From contig JAOBWM010000043.1 of NCBI GenBank assembly GCA_025463365.1, positions 1 through 33,764 of the forward strand: 33,764 bases of DNA, in the 5' to 3' direction. How positions within the stretch are numbered: the first letter of the stretch is position 1; every line of letters begins with the position of its first letter. The position numbers were made by a program, and so were the translations under genes. This document shows positions 23,714 through 31,617 of the stretch, one piece after another. A model generated the notes under the pieces. The model made no database searches and was not told the DNA's origin. It saw nothing but the letters and a program-made list of their open reading frames with translations. The stretch is from Acidimicrobiales bacterium. GTDB taxonomy: Bacteria; Actinomycetota; Acidimicrobiia; Acidimicrobiales; Iamiaceae.

Positions 23714-23830
23714 CTAGTACTCCCGCTCGGGCACCTCGCGTTCGGGGTGATCGAGCTGGATGTGGAAGTTCAACTCGGCCAGGTTCACGAACCGCAGCTC
23801 GCAGAACGGGCACTGGTGGACGTCGCTCAT
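23714..23830 (-). CDS. 38-residue C2H2 zinc-finger microprotein
   Basis: A short frame ATG to TAG of 38 codons. It encodes Cys7-x2-Cys10-x12-His23-x4-His28, the spacing of a classical C2H2 zinc finger, with hydrophobic residues between (Phe14, Leu20) at near-usual places: CPFCELRFVNLAELNFHIQ. The tail is acidic (HPEREVPERE). It starts 18 bases after the large membrane protein gene stop on the same strand, so it may be translated by coupling; no ribosome site is clear. A free-standing bacterial finger of this type may bind DNA, RNA or a protein. Function is unknown. Confidence 0.62.
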   Translation of the reverse strand: MSDVHQCPFCELRFVNLAELNFHIQLDHPEREVPEREY

Positions 23831-23848
23831 GGTTCGAGTGTCGCGCCA

Positions 23849-26332
23849 TCAGGTGAACGAGCGGTAGTGGTGGCGGACGCCCGTGAGATCCCGGCGCCGT
23901 TGCTCGAACGTGGCACCGATCGCCAGGAGCACGAGGCCGGTGGCCCCGAGGGTGGCCCAGTTGGGCATGGTGCCCACCACCGGGGCCAGTTGGCGCAGCC
24001 CGATGACCGTCACGACCGTGGCTCCGACGTCGACGGGTGCCCGCTTGGCTGCGAGGGCGCCGGTGGCGAGCACGGCGGCTCCGACCGCGAGGAGCAGGAG
24101 GGGGCGGACCAGGCCGGGGTCGCCGAGGGAGATCACGAGGGAGGGGATGATCGCGGTCACCAGGGCCGGGCCCATCCAGATCCACGACGGCAGCTCCGTA
24201 CCGGTGGACCGGGCCTTCTTGGCCGAAGCCAGCCCGGCGGCCAGCAGGATCGCGGCCAGCGGGACGACGTAGGGCTCAGGCGCCTGCACCCCCGCCTGAC
24301 CCAACTCGAGCCAGGCCAGGACCATCGCCTGGCCGGCTGCGGGCCAGACCAGCAAGCCTCGACCGGGTCGCGCCGCATGCAGCCCGGCGGCGAGGACACC
24401 GACGGACAGCACGATCCGCAGGGCGCCCGGGTCGGCCAGGGCACACACCGCGAACAGGGCGACACCGTGGATGGTCCACGCGGTGGTCTCGAGGGCCCGC
24501 ACGATCATCCCGTCGACCCCGCTGGGATCGCCGTCGGGGCCGGCGAGCAGCACGCCCGCCAGTCCCAGGACCGACGCGGCCGCCGTTGCCGCAGCCCACG
24601 CCGGAGCGGCAGCGACGCCCGTGGCCGCGAAGCCGAGGCCGGCCGCGGCGCCGGCGGCCGCGACCACGAGGCCGCTCGCCGTCACGGCGATCACCTCGGA
24701 CCCGACCGAGCGCGCAGCGACGGCGAGGAGCAGCGCCAGGGCGGCGGCGACGCCGATGGCGACGAGGGTCGACGATGCCGAGGCAGACGCCCAAGCGCCG
24801 GCGATGGCGAGGAGGACCCCCGCCGTGGCCGCTCCCGCCTCCAGCCGGTGCCGTCCGATGGGACCGGCGAGCGGCCCGCCGTGGATCGCCGCAGCCGGGG
24901 CCGACGGGAGGATGGCCGCCAGCACGGCCAGCGCCGCCGCACCCAGCGTCACCGCCACCATCCCGCCCACCGAGAGCGGGAGCAGGATCGGAGCGGTCAC
25001 GACCGCGGCGATGGAGACGGCGACCGCACCGGCGACGGAGACGGTGCGCTTGGCCGCCAGGCGGGCCGCACCGACCAGCACCGTGGCCGTGGCCAGCTCG
25101 ATCAGCACGGCGACGGTATCGAAGGACACCGGGCGGGCGCCGACGTCGGCGGCGCGGACCGTGAGGGAGCCGGCCCAGGGGTGCGACAGGACGTCGAAGG
25201 CCCACGACGTCGCTGTCATCACCGCGATGCCCAACGCCGAGACCGAGGCGAGCGTGGCGACTCCGGCGATGACCGAGGGCGGGCCACCCCAGCGCACCGG
25301 GCTGCGGAGGGCGACGACGAGCCCGACCGCGGCGAGCAGACCCGTCCAGGCCACGGCCTGCCCGGGCTCGACCACCGTGGCGAGCCCGATGCCGGTCGCG
25401 AGGAGCGACAACATGCTGGCGACCGCCACCGCGACCGATCGGATCTCGTCCGTCTCGGCGCGGAGCCAGGAGGCCAGGGCCGCGATCGCTGCGGCACCGA
25501 AGAGCACGACGACGTGCCCGCGAGTCGCTGCCGTGTCGCCCAAGGCGCACTCGAGCAGGGCTCCGATCACGAGGGTCGACCACATGCACGTGGCGAGGGC
25601 GGCCGCCGACTGGCGGGCCAACCGCACGCCGACCGGCCGAGCCGCGAGCACGAGGACGATCGCGACCTGCACGAGGACCAGCCCCCGCTGGGCCGCACCC
25701 GAAAGGCCCGACTCGGAGACCAACTCGAGCAGCGGCAGCTGGCCCAAGATCCCGGCGGCGACACGGGTCGAGCGGATGCCGACGCCACGACCGAGGGCGA
25801 ACGCCCCGGCGGCCACGCCGGCCAGTGCCCCGGCCCAGTACGGCTCGTTGCCGATGTCGGGAAGGAAGCCGATGTGCAAGGCGTGGGCATCGGCGATGGC
25901 GAGCATGACGGTGACGAGCCCGAGGGCCTCGGCCGTCGCCGGCAGGCGCTTGCGCCCACACGCCCACGTGGCCACGCCGGCCACCGCGGTGAGGGCGACG
26001 AGGAGGAGGCCTTGGAACGTGGCGCCGAGCCGGCTCCAGTTCACGGCGGTGAAGACGATCGCGGCGACGGCGACGAGCGCCGTGCCCAGCCCGAGCAGCA
26101 GGTTCTGCACGCTGATGTCGGGCACTGTGCGCCGCGGCGCAGGCTCCCGAGGGGGCGGAGGCGGGGGCGACCCAGGCGGCGGGGGCGGAGGCGACCACGA
26201 CTGGGGCGGAGGCGGGGGCGACCACGACGGGGGCGTCTGCGGGTCCGGTGGCGGCAGGGCCGACCCCGGGGTCGCGGTAGGCGGGCCCCAGCCGGGGAGC
26301 GGGGCATGGTGGGGTTCGATCGGAGCGTTCAC
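23849..26332 (-). CDS. Large polytopic membrane protein (SCO7613 C-terminal-domain type)
   Basis: An 827-residue protein with about 70 proline-rich cytoplasmic residues (blocks of WSPPPPP and PPPPP), then a long run of some twenty or more hydrophobic helices from about residue 75 to 800. The end is GATFEQRRRDLTGVRHHYRSF, the usual tail of actinobacterial SCO7613-type membrane proteins, whose function is unknown. Small residues (Ala, Gly, Val, Leu) dominate the helices, and few charged residues lie within them. The GTG at 26332 is used since no in-frame earlier start is seen. The downstream microprotein may be in the same transcript. Confidence 0.82.
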   Translation of the reverse strand: MNAPIEPHHAPLPGWGPPTATPGSALPPPDPQTPPSWSPPPPPQSWSPPPPPPGSPPPPPPREPAPRRTVPDISVQNLLLGLGTALVAVAAIVFTAVNWSRLGATFQGLLLVALTAVAGVATWACGRKRLPATAEALGLVTVMLAIADAHALHIGFLPDIGNEPYWAGALAGVAAGAFALGRGVGIRSTRVAAGILGQLPLLELVSESGLSGAAQRGLVLVQVAIVLVLAARPVGVRLARQSAAALATCMWSTLVIGALLECALGDTAATRGHVVVLFGAAAIAALASWLRAETDEIRSVAVAVASMLSLLATGIGLATVVEPGQAVAWTGLLAAVGLVVALRSPVRWGGPPSVIAGVATLASVSALGIAVMTATSWAFDVLSHPWAGSLTVRAADVGARPVSFDTVAVLIELATATVLVGAARLAAKRTVSVAGAVAVSIAAVVTAPILLPLSVGGMVAVTLGAAALAVLAAILPSAPAAAIHGGPLAGPIGRHRLEAGAATAGVLLAIAGAWASASASSTLVAIGVAAALALLLAVAARSVGSEVIAVTASGLVVAAAGAAAGLGFAATGVAAAPAWAAATAAASVLGLAGVLLAGPDGDPSGVDGMIVRALETTAWTIHGVALFAVCALADPGALRIVLSVGVLAAGLHAARPGRGLLVWPAAGQAMVLAWLELGQAGVQAPEPYVVPLAAILLAAGLASAKKARSTGTELPSWIWMGPALVTAIIPSLVISLGDPGLVRPLLLLAVGAAVLATGALAAKRAPVDVGATVVTVIGLRQLAPVVGTMPNWATLGATGLVLLAIGATFEQRRRDLTGVRHHYRSFT
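26151..26235. repeat. G-rich tandem repeat encoding the proline-rich N-terminus
   Basis: Imperfect copies of GGGGGCGGAGGCG and GGGGGCGACCACGAC fill this stretch, with many runs of three to five G on the plus strand. On the coding (minus) strand they give the PPPPP and WSPPPP blocks of the membrane protein. The G-runs could form a quadruplex on the template strand of that gene. Confidence 0.6.
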
Positions 26333-26415
26333 CCCGACATCGTCTGCTGGCCCGCCTTCCTGCGCCCTGGGTCAGATCCCCCAAAACGCCCTGGGGCGCG
26401 GGCGAGATGCGCAGG

Positions 26416-26877
26416 TCAGGCCAGGTAGCGGCTGAGGCTCTCCACCACGCACACCGGTTTCTCGCCGCCCTCGCGCTCGACGGTGATGCGCATGGTGGTG
26501 TCGATCCCGCCGGTCACGTCGTCGACCGCGATCAGCTCGACGCCACCGCGCAGCCGCGACCCCACGGGCACCGGGGCGGGGAATCGGATCTTGCCCGTGC
26601 CCCGGTTCACCCCCAGCGACACGCCCTGGACCTCCACCACCTGGGGCAGGAACCGGTTGGTCAGCGCCAGGGTGAGGAAGCCGTGGGCGATCGGGCCGCC
26701 GAACGGGGACTCGGCCGTCGCCCGCTCCACGTCGACGTGGATCCACTGGTGGTCGCCCGTGGCATCCGCGAACGTGTTGACCTGCTCCTGGGTGACGGTG
26801 GTCCACTCGCTCCACCCGAGGTGGGCCCCGACCGCGGCCCGCACCTCGTCGATCCCCTCGAACGTCGTCACCGCCAT
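26416..26877 (-). CDS. MaoC-type (R)-enoyl-CoA hydratase, HtdZ-like
   Basis: A 153-residue single hot-dog domain. The hydratase motif FADATGDHQWIHVDVERA carries the catalytic Asp and His. Next come PIAHGFLTLAL and GVNRGTGKIRFPAPVPVGSRLR. It closely resembles mycobacterial HtdZ (Rv0130), which hydrates enoyl-CoA to the (R)-3-hydroxyacyl form. It is the third gene after fadE30 and ipdF on the same strand, with a strong hairpin in the 77-base gap. The ATG at 26877 has GGAG 7-8 bases upstream. It may hydrate a C/D-ring or general acyl-CoA substrate; which is not decided by sequence. Confidence 0.88.
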   Translation of the reverse strand: MAVTTFEGIDEVRAAVGAHLGWSEWTTVTQEQVNTFADATGDHQWIHVDVERATAESPFGGPIAHGFLTLALTNRFLPQVVEVQGVSLGVNRGTGKIRFPAPVPVGSRLRGGVELIAVDDVTGGIDTTMRITVEREGGEKPVCVVESLSRYLA

Positions 26878-26893
26878 CGCATCATCTCCGTTC

Positions 26894-26934
26894 TGGCGTA
26901 GCTCGTGGTCGCCATTCGACCGGGAGCTACGCCA
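26894..26934 (-). other. Strong intercistronic hairpin between ipdF and maoC
   Basis: TGGCGTAGCTC (26894-26904) pairs perfectly with GAGCTACGCCA (26924-26934). Within the loop GGTCG (26907-26911) pairs with CGACC (26917-26921) around CCATT. One wobble and one mismatch join them into an 18-step stem. It ends 16 bases before the maoC ATG, just upstream of its ribosome site, and starts about 20 bases after the ipdF stop. It may be a partial terminator, an RNA-processing site or a mobile-repeat trace. Confidence 0.65.
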
Positions 26935-26954
26935 TTTGGTGGGTTGGGGGTCGA

Positions 26955-27730
26955 TCAGGCTCGTTGGGAGCTGGCCGAGATGATCTCGCCGGTGAGGTAG
27001 CTCGAGTAGTCGCTGGCGAGGAACACCATCACGTTGGCGATCTCCCAGGGCTCGGCGTAGCGCCCGAACGCCTCGCGCTCGGTGAGCTCGGCGAGGAGCT
27101 CGTCGGTGGTGACCTTGGCGAGGAAGGGGTGCATCGCCAGGCTCGGGGCCACGGCGTTGACGCGGATGCCGTGGGGTGCGGCCTCGATGGCGGCGCAGCG
27201 GGTGAGGGCCATCACGCCGGCCTTGGCCGCCGCGTAGTGGGCCTGTTCCGCCTGGGCCCGCCAGCCCAGGACGGACGCGTTGTTCACGATCACGCCGCTC
27301 CCCCGCTCGGTCATGTGGCGGAGCACGGCACGGGTGCAGCGGAACGTGCCGGTGAGGGTGACGTCGAGGACGGTCGACCACTGCTCGTCGGTCATGTCGA
27401 CGATGGCAGCCGAGCCGCCGAGGCCCGCGTTGTTGATCATGACGTCGATGCGACCGAGGCGTGCGACGGCCGCGTCGACGAGGCCCTGGACATCGTCCTC
27501 GACGGTCACGTTGCAGACCTGGGTGTCCGGACGCGTGCCGGTCTCGTCGGCCAGCCGATCCGCGGTCTCGCCGAGCCGGCGCTCGTGGAAGTCGGAGATG
27601 AGGACGGTCGCGCCCTCCTCGATGGCCTTGCGCGCCACCGCCGACCCGATGCCCGTGCCGGCGGCCGCGGTGACCACCACGGTCTTGCCGCTCAGGAGGC
27701 CGTGGCCTCCGACGTACGTGGGTGGCTCGG

Positions 27731-27734
<4 letters not shown>
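26955..27734 (-). CDS. ipdF: Steroid-type ketoreductase IpdF
   Basis: A 259-residue SDR clearly matching IpdF (Rv3559c), which reduces the ring ketone of HIP-CoA. Blocks shared with it: GLLSGKTVVVTAAAGTGIGSAVARKAIEEGATVLISDFHERRLGET, VIVNNASVLGWRAQAEQAHYAAAKAGVMALTRC, EAFGRYAEPWE, and the end FLASDYSSYLTGEIISASSQRA. Catalytic residues are Ser154, Tyr167 and Lys171. The cofactor loop is the unusual TAAAGTGIG. The GTG start shares the GTGA overlap with the fadE30 stop, so the pair is co-translated and under operator 7. Confidence 0.94.
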
Positions 27735-28927
<1,193 letters not shown>

Positions 28928-28933
28928 GCCCAG

Positions 28934-28939
28934 ACCCTA
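28934..28939 (-). promoter_or_regulatory. -10 box of leaderless fadE30 promoter
   Basis: TAGGGT on the minus strand, six bases before the ATG at 28927. The operator edge is six bases upstream, between the expected -35 and -10. Confidence 0.55.
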
Positions 28940-28945
28940 CGTCGA

Positions 28946-28962
28946 CCTGACGACCCGTCAGG
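28946..28962. promoter_or_regulatory. Operator palindrome 7 (fadE30-ipdF operon)
   Basis: CCTGACG-ACC-CGTCAGG, a perfect palindrome with both outer bases changed together to C/G relative to copy 1. The paired change supports a functional symmetric site. It lies 6 bases upstream of the fadE30 -10 box and 7 bases from the stop of the preceding gene. Confidence 0.77.
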
Positions 28963-28969
28963 AACTCGG

Positions 28970-30118
28970 TCAGAGGTCGAGGGACCCCTGGGCCGGGTCC
29001 GCGGCGAGGTCCAACCAGAAGCAGCGGGCCGAGGCGCGGCGATCCTCGTCGTAGCCCGTCCACTTCTCGGCCGGGATCCGCTCGTGGTCGACCTCTTCGA
29101 ACCCTCGCCGCGCGAAGAAGTCGGCGGCAGCCGCGGAGACCGTCACCGCGAAGACGGCGCCGAGCCCGTCGGCCATCGCCCGGTCGACCAGCCCGTCGAG
29201 GAGGAGGCCACCCGCGCCCGCGCCGGAGAAGCGGCTCACCGTGTAGAGGCAGGCGACCTCGCCGACACCCGCGTCGCGGTAGGCCTCGACCTCGAGGCTG
29301 ACGATGCCGGCGAGGTGGTCGCGGCCGACGACCCGGGCCCCCAGCCCGGCCACCGCGAGCCGGGCGACGTCCTGGCGCGAGCGCGGCCGCAGGAGCCCGT
29401 CGGCGGTGCCCTGGTCCACGAGCCGCTCGACGGCGGGCAGGTCGTCGACCCGCAGCGGCCCGATCTCCATGTAGCCACCGCTGGTGAACAGCGTGCCGGT
29501 GCCGTCGAAGGTGAAGAGCTCCTGGTCGATGTCCTCGGGACGGCAGAGGTTGACGTTGAGGGCACCGCCGTCGAGCGCGGCCCGCACGGCGGCCACGACC
29601 CGGCCGCCCTGGCGGTCGGCAAGCTGCGCGGAGAAGGCGTCGGCATGGCTGGCGAGGTCCGCGAAGCTGCGCGGGGGCCGGCCCCAGCCGCCGTCGGGGT
29701 CGGTCACCACGAGCTTGCGGGCGCGCATGGCCGCGGCCAGGTCGGCCGCCACGGGGAGCTCCCGCCCCGCCGGGACCGAGACGATGACCTCGGCACCGTC
29801 GGCGATGGCGAGCCAGAGGTCCGCGAGCCACGAGGCGTCGGGCACGCCGTCGGGCCCGGGCAGGACCCCGGGCTTCGACGGCACCCCAGCGGCCAGATCG
29901 GCGGCGTCGCCACCCACGACGGCGACCAGGTGGGCACCGCCGGCCTCGAGGCCTTCAGCGGCGCGAGCGACCGACTCGATCACCGCTGGCGACGGCTGGG
30001 CCAGCGCGACCACGACGGTGTCGCCCCGGAACTCCTCGACGTAGAAGGCCCGCTCCGTCACCGGAACGTCGTGGTCGATCAGCCAGGGTGGCGGGACCGG
30101 TTCGTCGAAGGAGGGCAT
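28970..30118 (-). CDS. N-acetylglutamate synthase-like protein with degenerate kinase-like domain
   Basis: A 382-residue two-part protein. The C-terminal about 160 residues form a GNAT domain of ArgA type: GTLFTSGGYMEIGPLRVDDLPAVERLVDQGTADGLLRPRSRQDV, GIVSLEVEAYRDAGVGEVACLYTVSRFSGAGAGGLLLDGLVDRAMADG, FFARRGFEEVDHERIPAEKW. The first about 210 residues resemble the amino-acid-kinase-like domain of ArgA but are short and lack obvious glycine loops. It may make N-acetylglutamate for arginine synthesis, with the first domain perhaps only an arginine sensor. No operator is at its own start, so it is probably not part of the steroid regulon. Confidence 0.78.
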   Translation of the reverse strand: MPSFDEPVPPPWLIDHDVPVTERAFYVEEFRGDTVVVALAQPSPAVIESVARAAEGLEAGGAHLVAVVGGDAADLAAGVPSKPGVLPGPDGVPDASWLADLWLAIADGAEVIVSVPAGRELPVAADLAAAMRARKLVVTDPDGGWGRPPRSFADLASHADAFSAQLADRQGGRVVAAVRAALDGGALNVNLCRPEDIDQELFTFDGTGTLFTSGGYMEIGPLRVDDLPAVERLVDQGTADGLLRPRSRQDVARLAVAGLGARVVGRDHLAGIVSLEVEAYRDAGVGEVACLYTVSRFSGAGAGGLLLDGLVDRAMADGLGAVFAVTVSAAAADFFARRGFEEVDHERIPAEKWTGYDEDRRASARCFWLDLAADPAQGSLDL

Positions 30119-30143
30119 GGGCGTCCGATTCTGGCCGACGCCG

Positions 30144-30149
30144 TAATGT
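30144..30149 (+). promoter_or_regulatory. -10 box of leaderless cupredoxin promoter
   Basis: TAATGT lies six bases before the ATG at 30156, with no ribosome site between. It matches the spacing seen at several other genes here. Confidence 0.55.
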
Positions 30150-30155
30150 CCCACA

Positions 30156-30614
30156 ATGCGCGTTCGAGCCCTCCTGATCGTCGTCCCCCTCATCGCCGTC
30201 GTCGCGTCCGGGTGCGGCGACGGCAAGCTCGTGGCCAGCCCCACCGCGTCGGGCAACACGCCGACGCCCACCACCCCGACCGGGGTCGATCTTTCCAAGG
30301 CTGCGTTCGTCGACGACACCAAGAGCCCGAAGCTCGCGGTGAACGCCATCGACAACCTGTTCAAGGACCAGTACGTCACGGTCACGGCGGGGACGAAGGT
30401 CACGTTCCGCAACGACGGTCGCAACGAGCACAACGTGCTCCCCGTCGTCGCGACCGAGTTCAAGGGCGTCAAGACCCAGGACTTCGAGCCCGGCACCGAG
30501 TACACGGTCACCTTCGACGAGCCCGGCGACTATCCGTACTACTGCTCGCTCCACGGCACGTTGACCAAGGGCATGACCGGCGCGGTCCGCGTCGTGAAGC
30601 AGGTCGTGAAGTAA
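30156..30614 (+). CDS. Cupredoxin-domain lipoprotein
   Basis: A 152-residue lipoprotein. The signal peptide has lipobox VASGC with the lipid Cys20. A Thr/Pro linker of about 25 residues follows (SGNTPTPTTPTG), then a blue-copper domain. Copper ligands are His92 (RNEHNVLP), Cys130 and His133 (YYCSLHG) and probably Met140 (KGMTGAVRV), the type-1 copper order. It should be a one-electron carrier or copper binder on the outer face of the membrane. The partner is unknown; no cytochrome oxidase genes are nearby. It is convergent with the DUF1996 gene and divergent from the ArgA-like gene. Confidence 0.9.
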   Translation: MRVRALLIVVPLIAVVASGCGDGKLVASPTASGNTPTPTTPTGVDLSKAAFVDDTKSPKLAVNAIDNLFKDQYVTVTAGTKVTFRNDGRNEHNVLPVVATEFKGVKTQDFEPGTEYTVTFDEPGDYPYYCSLHGTLTKGMTGAVRVVKQVVK

Positions 30615-30632
30615 CCCGCCAGGCCGCCGGTC

Positions 30633-31613
30633 TCAGGGATTGGCCTCGAAGAGGGCCTCTTCCTCGCGGTTGGAGGCGAGGTCGCACACGGCGTTGCGAT
30701 GGATGCAGTGGTCGATCTCGCGACGCAGGCCGGCAGGGTCCCAGGCGTTGAAGAAGTCGCCGTGGGCCGAATAGATGTTGCCCGAGGCGAGGGTGAGGTC
30801 GTGGCCGGCGCCGGAGATCGGGAACTTGATCGAACCGGTGATCTGCGGGATGTGAACACCGAGGCCCGTCGGGCAGCGGCCGCGGCGGGAGTACCCGACG
30901 TGCGAGTGGTGGTCGACGCTGTCGAGGTAGTGGCCGTCCCAGCAGTCGGGGAACGTCAGGACGAGGTGCAGCGGCGCGTTCGACGAGCAGGTGGGCGGAT
31001 CGTCGGCGAGCTTCCCCGAACTACCGCACGTCCAGCCGGTGGCGTCGCCGGGCTGGGGGGTCGTGGACGTGAAGTCGCCGGTGATGAGCGAGAGCCCGAC
31101 GGGCATGGTCGCGACCGTCTTGGGATCCACCCCCGGCGCGGCGCGGTAGTAGGCGTTGATCTCGACGGGCACGATCACCTTGCCGTGGTCGTACAAGGTC
31201 GGCTGCCAGTAGGCCGCCGTGTCCACGGTCTTGTTGCAGGTGGTCTCGGTGTTCAGCAACGACCGCGCCGTCGAGGACGCGTCGACGCCCTTGGATCCGT
31301 AGAAGTCGTGGCGGTGCGACATCCCCGACATGCCGGGGTGGACGATCGGGTCGTCGGGCGCGGAGTGGGTGTAGCGGCAGGTGACCACGAACTGGCCGAT
31401 GCGCCCCTGCGGGCCGACCCAACGCTCGGGGTTCGCCACCGGCTGGGAGGCCGCGGCCGCCTTGAGGTCGACGCCGGATGCGACGAGGTCACCCGACCGC
31501 GACGGCGCCGGCTCGGTCGCCGGATCGATCGACATGACGCCGATGACCGCGCCCGCGGCCGCCACGATGGCCAGGGCGCCGGCGAGCACCACCAGCCGTC
31601 GTCGCAGGCTCAA
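30633..31613 (-). CDS. Secreted or membrane-anchored DUF1996 protein
   Basis: A 326-residue protein with an N-terminal membrane/signal segment (RRRLVVLAGALAIVAAAGAVIGV) and a DUF1996 domain. Typical features are VTCRYTHSAPDDPIVHPGMSGMSHRHDFYGSKGVDASST, the WQPTLY block, and a late HLVLTFPDCWDGHYLDSVDHHSHVGY, rich in His and Cys. The domain is of unknown function, common in fungi and actinobacteria as an extracellular protein. A TTG start at 31613 lies four bases after the upstream stop, giving a basic N-terminus. It is probably made with the beta-helix lipoprotein; a GTG at 31592 is an alternative start. Confidence 0.82.
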   Translation of the reverse strand: MSLRRRLVVLAGALAIVAAAGAVIGVMSIDPATEPAPSRSGDLVASGVDLKAAAASQPVANPERWVGPQGRIGQFVVTCRYTHSAPDDPIVHPGMSGMSHRHDFYGSKGVDASSTARSLLNTETTCNKTVDTAAYWQPTLYDHGKVIVPVEINAYYRAAPGVDPKTVATMPVGLSLITGDFTSTTPQPGDATGWTCGSSGKLADDPPTCSSNAPLHLVLTFPDCWDGHYLDSVDHHSHVGYSRRGRCPTGLGVHIPQITGSIKFPISGAGHDLTLASGNIYSAHGDFFNAWDPAGLRREIDHCIHRNAVCDLASNREEEALFEANP

Positions 31614-31617
31614 GGCT

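Noticed and set aside
24276-26384. Second minus-strand frame overlapping the same membrane protein
   Set aside because: Arg/Gly-rich with no domain; a frame-shift shadow of the real gene.
23747-26435. Two long plus-strand frames opposite the SCO7613-type membrane protein gene
   Set aside because: One is full of Gly/Arg/Asp/His and the other of Ala/Thr/Arg/Ser. Both mirror the hydrophobic helices on the coding strand.
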